Assembly: GCA_922989275.2 (NCBI GenBank)
Contig: OV277869.1
Span: forward strand, 20,594,189-20,658,188
Direction of reading: 5' to 3'
DNA from: Gari tellinella
Taxonomy: Eukaryota; Mollusca; Bivalvia; Cardiida; Psammobiidae
Length of the DNA stretch: 64,000 nt
In this document: one piece after another, positions 32,407 to 43,630 of the stretch
Position numbering within the stretch: the first letter of the stretch is position 1
How the letters are laid out: each line of letters starts with the position of its first letter
Program-made: the position numbers and the translations under genes
The notes under the pieces: generated by a model
Told to the model about the DNA's origin: nothing
The model's database searches: none
Seen by the model: only the letters and a program-made list of their open reading frames with translations

Positions 32407-33545
32407 TTCAATTCAATTCAATATATTAATTTGGCATAATATATACATACCACATATGCAACTTCTAAAGTAGTCATTATTAATAAGCTCTTATCTATAA
32501 TATTGATTATCTACGGTATGGCATAGTATTATAAATACATAAACATCCGTATCTATTTATAATTACCTATATCCTAATTATCATTACGGTCAAACATTTG
32601 ACAGCATATTCAAGTACATCTCATTCATACTTATAATTTACTGATATCCTCATACCGGCATAAAGAGCCTGTGGTCCCACGTGAAACTGGTGAATAACGC
32701 CACTGTGCGGTCAGCACGACTCTAGACCGTTTGTCCCAGTTTCGAACACGGTGAAGGAATATCGTGCTTTGTACAATGCAGACCAGAGGATATACAACTA
32801 CGGTGTCTCATCAGGGTATGCACTGCCTGTTATCGCTTAGAAGTAACATTCAGCTAAATTGATGTAACTCACTGGTTATAATAAACCTTTCTAAAAAGAA
32901 CAGTATAAAATGTTTCATCATGTGTACCTATACATAATTACGTTTACATAGAGAAAAACACTTCTTTACTATTTTTTCACCAAGAAAAGTAGTCTTAGAT
33001 AAAAACCACAGAACAATAGAACAAGTATATGTCCAACTGTTAGCTAACCTAAAGCAGAATTTTCCTAAAGAAGCATAGTCTGCTTCACCATCAGCCCACT
33101 TTAAGTTGTTACCTATCTTCAAAGGGTATCAATGCCGGGGTCCAAATAGAACATTGCTACCAGATGCAGGCACCAAACAGAGGGTTTAAGGAAAACACAA
33201 TCCGGTCAGCGCCTACTATCCGCCACATTAAAGGGACCATATCGAGCATCCGGAATTGAAAGTGTTCATTAGATACTTAGATACCCTAGATTCCCTCCTG
33301 CGAAACAAAACCTGGAGTGGAAGTTTAGGTATTACAAAAGGACACAGTTATTATATGTTGCAAAACAGCAAATGAACCGATCCATAGGGTCCCAGTTCTA
33401 GATGAACAGCACGGGTAACAAGACAAGTGAATAAGCACAACCACCTTGTTCTGTCAGCGGTTTTAATTAGCATATGTCCCATGTAATCTAACCATTAGTG
33501 GTTACGATCTGGCTTTAGGGAAAGGAGACATCGGCGGCATTTTCG
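32407..33545. other. Insertion within BEL/Pao, content unrecognised
   Basis: Begins at 32403 with three CAATT repeats (in minus orientation a simple tail). The 64-codon minus frame at 32928-33122 has no recognisable similarity. The region separates integrase (below 32406) from the protease-RT part (above 33560). Confidence 0.4.
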
Positions 33546-33559
33546 TGTCGACGAACAAA

Positions 33560-34320
33560 CGCACTCAAAATTCCACAGTTTCTTGAAACTTATTCATCGC
33601 CCATTCATCCTCCGACGTTGTCTGCATGTCCACAAAACTTATTGCCTCAACATTCCAAAGGTTTTCCAAATCAGGTATTGTAGAAACTGCTTCATCTAGG
33701 CTCGTAAAGATACTGTTCTTTACAATGTCTGTTTTACATGTCAGTATAAGCATACTTGTGTCATTTGGGTCACTATCCACTACTTCGTTTGTGCGTCCAA
33801 GTTAAGAACTGAGAAGATGCAATCTCTAATTTCTCGGACAAAACTATGTCCAAGTAATAGTCATTTCCTATTAGAATTTCTAATGTGGATGATTCTTTCT
33901 CAGTTGGAATTGTATCTGCAAGTTCAACACTTTTGAAAAGGTGTTCCATTTCAGGGGATAATTTCTGTTTCATTGGCTTCCTTTGCAGACTTCCACTGAT
34001 CGTCGGTATTGTCATTTGATCACCATTATTCAAAATCAATCCTAGTTTCGTTGTCTTTACTGTTTGGACCTTTTTACTGCTCTTAATTCTTGTTTTTCTT
34101 CTGAACTTCTAATTCTGAACTAGTTCGATCTTGTTGGATTCAGGTTCGTACAGAACGTACATTACTGAAAAATTAAGTGTTAGTACTTAAGTCAGTCCTA
34201 ACACTTAGGCCAATTTTTCAGTAATGTAGAGCTTGTTTGGTTAGTTACATGTTGGATTCAGCTTTTGCAGTTTGCATCAACACGATATTTGACGATATTA
34301 ACACATGGTCATCAGATATT
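33560..34320 (-). pseudogene. BEL/Pao protease and RT start, copy 2
   Basis: Minus frames: 34039-33773 contains MEHLFKSVELADTIPTEKES and LEILIGNDYYLDIVL, the protease-to-RT region; 33780-33565 contains DLENLWNVEAISF and DEWAMNKFQETVEF, typical of the start of BEL/Pao reverse transcriptase. Above this, 34090-34200 is inverted (the DSG-region words read on the plus strand), and 34235-34320 reads VLMQTAKAE again on the minus strand. Matches copy 1 at 10340-11120. Confidence 0.85.
34158..34228. repeat. Inversion-junction hairpin in the BEL/Pao protease
   Basis: TACATTACTGAAAAATT (34158-34174) pairs exactly with 34212-34228, and inner AAGTGTTAG pairs with CTAACACTT. The sequence is the region just after the protease active site, present once in each orientation. 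Confidence 0.85.
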
Positions 34321-34339
34321 CAGTTTTTCTTTTGCACTC

Positions 34340-35400
34340 TCTTCGGAATTATTTAACTCTTCAGTTAAATATAGTTACACTAGTTGTTCGAATGCCATAT
34401 TTCTTTGTGCACATGCTTCTGTGATGCATATTGTTTTTGCCGCAATGAACACATGTTTTTCTTGTTTTACAGGCTCGAGATATATGACCCTCTTTCAAAC
34501 ACGATTGTTTTGACTGTTTCTTCCTTTCTTCTACTGTCTTGTATTTTTGGAATTCGTCACACCAATGTCGTTCACTGCAATGCCTACATTTATCGCTATA
34601 CAACGTTCTTGTTTGCTCTCTTGTTCTGACAGTCAATGCCTCGATGGAGTTTTTTGGTTTTGTTGTTTGATATCTCGATGTTCTTTACTGGTTTGACTTT
34701 TGATACGGTGTATGTGATTTGTAAAAAAGGCTCCTTTGTTTTCGGTTGAGTAGCTACCCTCCTTTGAAGATTTATCTGCCTTTTCACAAGCTGTCGCGTA
34801 TTCTCATAAGTCTTTTCGGAGTCTGTACACAGTCCATTCATTTTTGTTCCTATGTAAGCTTTTAAGTCTTAGAACATTTTCTGGTAATTTCGCGGTTCAT
34901 AGGTTCAAGGATCCATAGGTTTTTTTCAACAGTATCTTAAAATGCTCTTAAGCTTTCTACTTTAGGTGAGGGTGCTGAATTATTCATCATTTCTTATAGT
35001 GTAGGTTCACAATGTCTTGGGTGACAAACCTTTCCTTGAGTATTGATATAGCCACTGTGTAATTTTCATTTGACAAAGCTAAACCATCAACTGAACGTTT
35101 TGCTTCTGCAGATTTCTTGCAAAAAAGGTCTATAGACCTTCAATTGCCAGTCCTTCAGCGTCTTCAATTAGCTTACAATAATCATTTACTACTCTTTGCA
35201 TCAAACTCGGCGTCATTCAATTTCTGTATGTGTTCTTCAAGTTTGTTACTGTAAAACTTTAACAGTTTTAAACATTTCCTTGAATCCTGTAGCCATCTAT
35301 TTCGATCAGTTTCAATTAAATCACTATCCATTATGGCTACTGCGTTTGCACTTTCGATACCTTAACGAAGCCACGTTCGCCATTTTTGTTGTTTTTAATA
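34340..35400 (-). pseudogene. BEL/Pao gag with zinc knuckles
   Basis: Starts at ATGGCGAACGTGGCTTCG (complement near 35380-35365) and goes down. The frame 34841-34596 is mid-gag. The frame 34636-34361 holds knuckle-like motifs CRHCSERHWCDEFQKY, then a degenerate SCLKEGHISRACK (one cysteine of the pair lost) and CVHCGKNNMHHRSMC. This CxxC-H-C pattern with 'HHRSLCPKKF' at the end is characteristic of BEL/Pao gag. Gag packages RNA in the cytoplasmic particle. Frameshifts show it is dead. Confidence 0.85.
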
Positions 35401-36060
35401 TTTCACTGAATTCAAGGAAGTACAGCTCACATTAAATCCTCATTTATCACAAAGCAATTTTATACCCATTTCTTCAGATTTGGCAGGACCAATTGCTGAA
35501 AAATTCAAACTTTTGACTTCGAGACATTCGAGGCCACAAAACGTGGAACACACCCTATGGCGCCAGTTGAAAAGGGATACGAAGCTTTTCGACTACGCCA
35601 TGCAGTCTGCATTGTGCGAGGCAACTGTCCCCGTGCTTTTCGTAAAAAGAACACGTGACACCGGAAATTAAGGTGCTAGCAGGAGACACATTAAAATACT
35701 AGCTCAATCAAATACAAATTCCAACGAAGCGCGTATTGAGAGAATTAAAAGGCATTTGTTTCCAGAATACCATCCCTTGTGTTCCAAACAAACCTTCGGC
35801 AAAATTGTTCGAGGACAGGGGAGAGACTCAGAACTACAAATACATAGAAGATAATCAATTTCTTTGAATTGATATGAAAAATATATCACGAGAATTGGTT
35901 GTAACTGGTTAAAAACCGAGTCCGCAGGGACGTCACAAAAAGGTGATATCATCACTACATGTAGTGACGATATCAACAGTGACGATATGAAATTTATCTA
36001 ACTGAGACCATCGCAGTTGCGGGGCCAACAACAAGCAAAAACGGGACAGCGTGAATTCAG
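35401..36060. other. Region between divergent gag starts
   Basis: Lies between the minus gag start at about 35380 and a plus gag start at 36079. Both sides share GAATTCAGTGAAATATTAAA just upstream of the ATG, so each piece carries some 5' leader. The rest, including the 63-codon frame 35480-35671, is unrecognised and may hold LTR remains. Confidence 0.5.
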
Positions 36061-36375
36061 TGAAATATTAAACTAAAAATGGCGAACGTGGCTTCGTTAA
36101 AAGGGGTCAGAACAAGGTATCGAAATACATTAGCTATGGAAAGTACAAACGCAGAAGCCATAATTTAGTGATTTAGTGATTTAGTTGAAACTGACCGAGA
36201 TAGATTGTTACAGGATTCAAGGAAATGTTTGAAACTGATAAAGGTTTACAGTAACAAGTTTTAAGAACACATACAGAAATTGAATGACGCTCTCGATGAA
36301 TATGACGCTGAAAGAGCAGTAAATGATGAATTGTAAGCTAATTGAAGACTGGCAATTAAACATGAACAGACCTTG
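36060..36375 (+). pseudogene. BEL/Pao gag N-terminus, plus-strand copy
   Basis: MANVASLKGVRTRYRNTLAM at 36079, followed by GATTCAAGGAAATGTTT and AGAAATTGAATGACGC, matches the complement of 35380-35190 with stops added. It ends at the 36404 repeat. Confidence 0.85.
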
Positions 36376-36403
36376 TTGAAAAATGGAGCAGAAAGAAGAA
36401 CAG

Positions 36404-36783
36404 AACAGAACAAAACTTTATTTCATCTCAGGCATGAGGCATGCAGCATGAGGTATGCAGCATGAGGTAAAGTATATTAACAAGATGACTATTAAAAATG
36501 GTAGGTCTACGTAGCATGGCTTATTCAGAGTCTGAGTATTTCAATAATTGGTGACGAACAATGTAGAGTCAGACCCTATACAATGTATGTTTATGGTCTG
36601 ATTCTACAATATTCGTCTTGCAGTTGATAAAACCGATAGTTGATGAATGATGGTGGTGGTCTAAATATTATTGAATGAAATAGATACATATTCGGAATAC
36701 AGAGTTGATATAAGATTTTATGGAAACGATGAAGACCCGGATCATTGTGTTTACAATTGAACTTGCTGGTCAAGGTCTACATC
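36404..36783 (-). repeat. Dispersed repeat G, copy 1
   Basis: Complementary to 57009-57365, sharing TAGACCTTGACCAG, GATAAAACCGATAG, TGGCTTATTCAGAG and the terminal GAGATGAAATAAAG. The AATAAA near its end suggests a transcribed retroposed sequence. No protein recognised. Confidence 0.8.
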
Positions 36784-36804
36784 ATTCTGAATGACGAACA
36801 CAGG

Positions 36805-36855
36805 GTCGTAGATTGGGGATAGTCTATAGGCCCCCTCGTCCCTGTTCATGACCGA
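36805..36855 (-). repeat. 51-bp inverted repeat, left copy
   Basis: Complement of 39925-39975 with one mismatch (50 of 51). Contains AGTCTATAGGCCCCCTCGTC. It is the 3' end of LINE copy B. Confidence 0.9.
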
Positions 36856-36879
36856 ATTGCCTCTTTGACCTGTCGTTGT

Positions 36880-39420
36880 TGTTGTTGTTCGTCCATCGCT
36901 ATGCGAATATGACCGCAACTTCAAGTTGTAGAATTTCTGGAATGAGTGCGTAGGTGCCTAATAAAGCAACAAAAGGTACGTCCACAGTAGTTGCACACGT
37001 TGTCAGATGATACTGGTAAGGTGTTCTTCTCGAGCCTTCCGGTCCATGCGTTTCTTTCTGGCATGCTGCAGCCTACTAATCTCTGCTTCAACAAAGCCTT
37101 GACTGACAGCTGATCTCCATGCAGGGCGGTTCTGAGCCAGGTCTTCCCAGCGAAGCCTTCATGTAGTCTTTGAACCTTTTTTCTGGCCGCCAACTTTCCT
37201 TTTACCTGAAGAGATCTCTCCATATAAGAGCAGATTTGGAAGTCTCTCATCTGACATGCGACACACGTGACCTATCCAGCGCATCTGTGACTGTTGAAGG
37301 AGCATGTGTACAGTTGGAAGTTTTGCTCTTTTGAGGACTTCAGTGTCAGGAACCTTGTCTTGCCGCGAGTGCTTGTGTTGAGTTGTCTGGCATGACGCGC
37401 ATAAACTGTCCGTGTTTCACTGGCATACAGCAAGGTGGTTAAGAACCACTGCTCGGTACACTGACAGCTTGGTCTCTAGGCGAATACCTCCTCGTTCCCA
37501 AACATTAGAACGGAGTATTCCAAAAGCAGCCTTTGCAATCCTGCTGGTGACTTCTTCGTCTATTGTGGCAGTACGTGAGAGTGTGCTGCCAAGGTATGTG
37601 AACTTGTCTACATCTTGCAAAGTGCAGTCCTTGACCTTTATTGTTGGCTTAATGTAAGGTTTTCCTGGTGCTGGTCGTGTAGAGATCCTGGTTCTGTTCT
37701 TGGCATTTTTCTTGTAGTTGACGGGCAGCAAACACCATATCAATGGTTGCTCTGCCTTGATGGAAACCACATTGACTTTCTGGTAGGTGGCCATTTTCAA
37801 AGTGCTTTATCACGCGATTAAGGAGAACACGGACTAATATCTTGCCAGCAATGCACAGGAGTGAGATCCCTCTGTGGTTGTCACAGGAGTGCTTGTTGCC
37901 TTTCCGCTTGTAGAGATGGACTATGGAGGCGTCCTTGAATTCTTGAGATAATGTCTCCTTTTCCCAACAGGATGTGAAGATGTCTAGCAATTTGATTGTT
38001 AGGATATCTCCTCCACACTTGTATATTTCAATGGGATTGCATCGGAGCCTGGAGTCTTACCAGAGGACAGCTGTTTAATAGCTTTGTTGACCTCTGAAAG
38101 TGTTGGAATGTTGACTTCGACTTGAGAAAGCTTCTGTATTGCTCATCATTGATTGATGACTGTCTATTAAGCACAGAGTTGAGCCAATCTGTTGACAATC
38201 TTTTCTTTTTCTGTGATCATGGTTGATCCATTGACGCTAAGCAAGGGAGATGAACCTGATGACTGTGGACCATAGACAGTGCATCATAAAATGTTTTTGT
38301 GTCATGCATGTCAGCGTACCTTTGGATTTCATCCGCCTTATTGCTGAGCCTTAGCTTTGCCTGGACTGTCTGTCTCATCTGTAAGAATGCCGACTTTTTG
38401 CTGGCAGATGTCTGGTCCTGATGGTGTGCAAGGAAAAGCCTGTGTTTTTCTTGCAGGAGATTCTGTATCTCCGTGTCATTTTCATCAAACCAATCTTGGT
38501 GCTTTCTCTTGGAGGTGCCAAGTGTTTCCAAGACTGCCGAGTGAACAGTGTCTCGGAAAGCTGACCAGTCCTGGTTTACATCTGCATGACCAAGCTGGGT
38601 GGCAGCAAGTAGATCCTGATTCTTACGTAGTTACAATATGGTTACATCAGTCCGCTTTGCAGAATTCTTTCCCTGAGGTCTGCATGGTGTATGGAACTTT
38701 AAGCCAAGTTTGGTAACAACTAATCTGTGGTCTTACCAACATTCTGCCCCACACATGAGTTTTGTAGATTTTACATCATGTCTGTCAGACTGGCGAACGA
38801 TGATGTAATCCAGTAGATACCAGTGCTTGGATACTTGGTGCATCCAGGTCGCCTTGTGTTTGCGGAACACTGTATTGGTGATTAGCAGGTCATGTGAAGC
38901 ACATGTCTTGAGCAGTAGTAACCCGTTGTTTTTGCATTTACCTATGCTTCCTATACCTATACCATCCCAGGGGTGGTAGTCAGTGCCAACCCGTGCATTG
39001 AAATCACCGAGAATGATGAGCTTTTCTTGGTTGGGAATGCTGGAGATCAGAGTGTCAAATTCTTTGTAAAACTTGTCTTTGATGTCTTCTCGGTTTGTCA
39101 TTGTAGGGGCATAAGCACTTATGATTGTGGCGTACTGTGACTTTCCTAAGGCGGTCATTGATGCCTTTTGTGAGACTTGGCAACCTTTATAACAAGGGAG
39201 GTTTTGATAGCAAAACCAACACCTGACTCACGTCGTTCTTTAGGGCTGAGACCACTCCAAAAGAAAGTGTAACTCATCTGGAAATCAGGTTTCAGCTAAG
39301 GCAGCAATGTCAATGCCATATATATTGTGCTATGAGAGCTGTACGTCTTCCAGGACGTTCTGCACTTCGACTGTCAAGTAGGGTGCGTATGTTCCAAGTA
39401 CCTATTGTGAGCGAAGTCAC
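36880..39420 (-). pseudogene. LINE with C2H2 tail, copy B
   Basis: Near full length on the minus strand. APE-type endonuclease: TWNIRTLLDSRSAERPGR at 39405, SETR near 39290, then the frame 39158-38733 with TIISAYAPT, LIILGDFNARVGTD and HWYLLDYIIVR. Linker: HQDWFDENDTEIQNLL (38531-38217). RT: the frame 37990-37649 with DNHRGISLLCIAGKILVR and SQCGFHQGRATIDMVFAAR. The sequence then jumps from QEQNQDLY to RPAPGKPYIKPTI, so the FADD catalytic segment is deleted. Then DKFTYLGSTLS (37800-37417) and a final finger CNYCGRTFCCFIRHLRTH (37250-36921). Several stops and shifts. Same family as copy A. Confidence 0.92.
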
Positions 39421-39439
39421 TATATTTTGTTTCATTTGT

Positions 39440-39924
39440 CATCGACCGCATAAACGGGGTCAGTCGCGGTAAACTAGCCCAGGTGTTTTTAAGCAGGCAA
39501 TTTTTAGGACACCTTTTCTAGTCCCTCCCTCATGCTACGGAGGTGAGCAGTGTCGGAGGTGAGCAGTGTCCAGGCAAATCCTAAAGAGGGCTGCTCAGTC
39601 GCTTAGGGTGCTGCCGGGTTCCACTGCTGCTTCGGTCAGTGAAAGACAACCAAATATCCCAAGCCGCCTGTGTGCAAGTAGAGGACTTGTCTACAGAGAG
39701 GCTATGTAGGGGAGACTTACGCACTCGGCGAACTAGACTAGGCTGAAAGCGGAAGGTGATAAGCACACAACACACAGCGGACCACACTTCGCATCAATAG
39801 ACCAATCGACACACTAAACCTGTCGTACTCGTTGGTTAGTCTCCTTGTCTACAACTTTAGCCCCCTCCCAATCAATAACGTGATTGTCCTGCACTGAGAG
39901 GCAATTCATATACGGAGAAAGAGC
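39440..39924. other. 5' flank of LINE copy B
   Basis: Probably the LINE 5' leader on the minus strand plus another LINE 3' piece on the plus strand (GAGAGGCAATTC at 39897 precedes the 51-bp repeat as it does in copy B). No open frame of note. Confidence 0.4.
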
Positions 39925-39975
39925 TCGGTCATGAACAGGGACGAGGGGGCCTATAGACTATCCCGAATCTACGAC
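39925..39975 (+). repeat. 51-bp inverted repeat, right copy
   Basis: Plus-strand LINE 3'-end sequence matching the complement of 36805-36855. The satellite array begins about 100 bp further on. Confidence 0.9.
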
Positions 39976-40149
39976 GTTTCCACGAAGCTGGAAACTGACG
40001 GACAAGGCCGAAGATAGCCGATCGTCGCAGTGCGATTCTTGAGAAAGACATCAGTGGATGTCGAAACTTCTTGGAAACCATCTTGGAATTTTCTTAGCCA
40101 TAGGAGACACAGAGGACGTTCATGAACCATTTGAACGTTCTTGAACCAC

Positions 40150-40869
40150 CTGAAACGCATCCGGAACGTTCCTTTACCATCTGGGAACGTTCCTGAACCA
40201 TCTGAAATGCCACCGGAACGTCATTAACAATCTTGGAATTTTCTGAACCATAGGAGACTCACAAGGGACGTTCATGAACCATCTGAACGTTCTCGAACCA
40301 TCTGAAATGCCATCGGGACGTTCCTGAAACATCTGAAACGCACCGGAAAGTTTCTTAACAATCTTGGAACGTTCCTGAACCATCTGAATTGCCATCGGGA
40401 TGTTCCTGGACCATAGGAAACACCACTGGAACGTTCCTGAACCATCTGGGAACGTTGCTTAACCATCAGAGACACCACGGGATTCTGACGATCCAGAACA
40501 ATCTGAAATGCCCTGGAAATGTTCATAAACCATTTTAAACGCATCCGGAACGTTCCTTTACCATCTGGGAACGTTCCTGAACCATCTGAAATGCCACCGG
40601 AACGTCATTAACAATCTTGGAATTTTCTGAACCATAGGAGACTCACAAGGGACGTTCATGAACCATCTGAACGTTCTCGAACCATCTGAAATGCCATCGG
40701 GACGTTCCTGAAACATCTGAAACGCACCGGAAAGTTTCTTAACAATCTTGGAACGTTCCTGAACCATCTGAATTGCCATCGGGACGTTCCTGAACCATAG
40801 GAAACACCACTGGAACGTTCCTGAACCATCTGGGAACGTTGCTGAACCATCGGAGACACCACGAGATCG
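40150..40869 (-). repeat. 384-bp tandem duplication within the satellite
   Basis: About 330 bp from 40158 recurs from 40542 with only a few differences; the last 73 codons of the frame 40893-40558 are identical to the frame 40395-40174. Recent unequal exchange or replication slippage is likely. Confidence 0.9.
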
Positions 40870-41079
40870 TTCATGAACCATCTGAAATGCCATCTAAACG
40901 TTTCTGAACCATCTAAAACGCCATCAGAATGTTCCTGAACCATCTTGGAAATTTCCTGAACCATCGGAGACACCAAGGGATCTTTTATGAACCATCAGAA
41001 ATGCCATCTGAACGTTCCTGAACAATCTGAAAGGCCATCTGGACGATCCTGAATCATCTCAAATGCCCTGGAAATGTTC

Positions 41080-43630
41080 ATGAACCATCGGAAGTTTCTT
41101 TAACCATCTTGAAACGTTTCTGAACCATCTGAAACTCCCCGAGAACGTTCCTTAACCATCTGAAACGCCACCGAAACGTTTGTTTACATCTGGGAACGTT
41201 CTTGAACCATCTGAAACGCAACCGGAACGTCTCTTAACCATCTGGCATTTTTCTGAACCAAAAGAGACACACAGAAAACGTTCATGAACCATCTGAACGT
41301 TCAAGAACAACAATGTATCTGAAAAGCAATCGGGGCGTTCCGAAACCATTTGAAACGCCACCGAAACGTTCATGAACCATCTTGGAACGTTTCTGAATCA
41401 TCGGAGACACCCACGGAACGTTCATGAACCACCTTAATTGCAATTTGAACCATCTGAAACTCCATCGTGACGATCCTGAACCAACTGAAACACCCTAGGG
41501 ACATTCCTGAACCATTGGAAATGCCATCGGGACGTTCCTGAACCATTGGAAACGCCACCGGAACGTTCCATAACCATCTGGGAACGTTTTTTTAACATTG
41601 GAGACACACAGGGAACGTTCATGAACCATCTGAATAGCCATCTGAACGTTCCGTAACCATCTGAAACGCAATCTGGACGAACCTGATCCATCTGAAAAGC
41701 ATTGGGAATGTCCATGAACCATCGGAAACGTCATCAGGATTATCCTGAACCATCGGAAACGCGACCGGAAGGTTTCTAAACCATCTTGTAACGTTTCTGA
41801 ACCATCTGAAACACCCGAGAACGTTCCTTAACCATCTGAAACGCCACCGGAACGTTCCTTTAACATCGGGAACGTTCCTGAACCATCTGAAACGCCAACG
41901 GAATGTCCCTTAACCATCTGGGAATTTTCTGAACCATAGGATACGCACAGGGGACGTTCATGAACCATTTGGACGTTCCTGAACCATCTGAAACGCCATC
42001 GGGACGGTCCTTGACCATCTGGGAACGTTCCTGAACCATCTGAAACACCCCGAGGACGTTTCTGAACCATCGGAGGGAACAAAGGAAACATTTCTGATCC
42101 GACTGAAATGCAATCGGGACGTTCATGAACTACCTGAAACGCCACTGGAACGTTCATTAACCATCTGGGAACTTTTCTGAACCATCGGAGACACCCGGGG
42201 AACGTTCCTGAACCATCTGAAATGCCATCGGGACGGTCCTGAACCATCTGACCCGCCACCACAACGTACCTTAACCATCTTGAAACGTGTCTGAACAATC
42301 GAAGACATCCAGGCAACGTTCGTGAACCATCTGAAGTGCAATCTGAACGATCTGAAACGCCATCGTGACGATCCTGACACACCTGAAACACCCTGGGAAC
42401 GTTCCTGAAACATCGGAAACGCAATAGGAACGTTCCTGAACCATCGGAAACGCAACCGGAACGTTCCTTAACCATCTTCAAACGTTTCTGAACCATCTGA
42501 AATGCCATCGGGATTTTCTTTAACCATCTTGGAACGTTTCTGAACCATCTGAAACTCCCCGAGAACGTTCCTTAACCATCTGAAACGCCACCGAAACGTT
42601 TGTTTACCATCTGGGAACGTTCTTGAACCATCTGAAACGCAAACGGAACGTCTCTTAACCATCTGGCATTTTTCTGAACCAAAAGAGACACACAGAGGAC
42701 GTTCATGGACCATCTGAACGTTCAAGAACTATCTGAAAAGCAATCGGGGCGTTCCTAAACCATTTGAAACGCCACCGAAACGTTCATGAACCATCTAGGA
42801 CGTTTCTGAATCATCGGAGACACCAACGGAACGTTCATGAACCACCTTAATTGCAATTTGAACCATCTGAAACTCCATCGTGACGATCCTGAACCAACTG
42901 AAACACCCTAGGGACATTCCTGAACCATCGGAAATGCCATCGGGACGTTCCATAACCATTGGAAACGCCACCGGAACGTTCCATAACCATCTTGGAACGT
43001 TTCTTTAACATTGGAGACACACAGGGAACGTTCATGAACCATCTGAATAGCCATATGAACGTTCCTTAACCATCTGAAACGCAATCTGGACGAATCTGAA
43101 AAGCATTGGGAATGTCCATGAACCATCGGAAACGCCATCAGGATTATCCTGAACCATCGGAAACGCGACCGGAAGGTTTCTAAACCATCTTGGAACGTTT
43201 CTGAACCATCTGAAACACCCCGAGAACGTTCCTTAACCATCTTAAACGCCACCGGAACGTTCCTTCAACATCTGGGAACGTTCCTGAACCATCTGAAACG
43301 CCAACGGAACGTTCCTTAACCATCTGGGAATTTTCTGAACCATAGGAGACGCACAGGGGACGTTCATGAACCATTTGGACTTTCCTGAACCATCTGAAAC
43401 GCCATCGTGACGGTCCTTGACCATCTGGGAACGTTCCTGAACTATATGAAACACCCTGGGGACTTTTCTGAACCATCGGAGGGAACAAAGGAAACGTTTC
43501 TGATCCGACTGAAATGCAATCGGGACGTTCATGAACCACCTGAAACGCCACTGGAACGTTCATTAACCATCTTGGAACTTTTCTGAACCATCGGAGACAC
43601 CCAGGGAACATTCATGAACCGTCTGAAATG
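41080..43630 (-). repeat. ~1.41-kb higher-order repeat in the satellite
   Basis: Blocks 41080-42225 and about 42500-43630 match in order (AACCAAAAGAGACACACAG at 41257 and 42677; CTCCATCGTGACGATCCTGA at 41460 and 42873; CACAGGGGACGTTC at 41946 and 43352). The offset drifts from 1421 to 1406 through small indels. Confidence 0.85.

Noticed and set aside
35480..35671. 63-codon plus-strand frame as a gene
   Set aside because: No recognisable similarity; it sits between two broken BEL/Pao gag starts and may be part of an LTR or leader.
41828..42508. 226-codon minus-strand open frame
   Set aside because: It lies wholly in the 31-bp satellite and repeats the same three phrases; all frames are open, so length is no evidence of coding.
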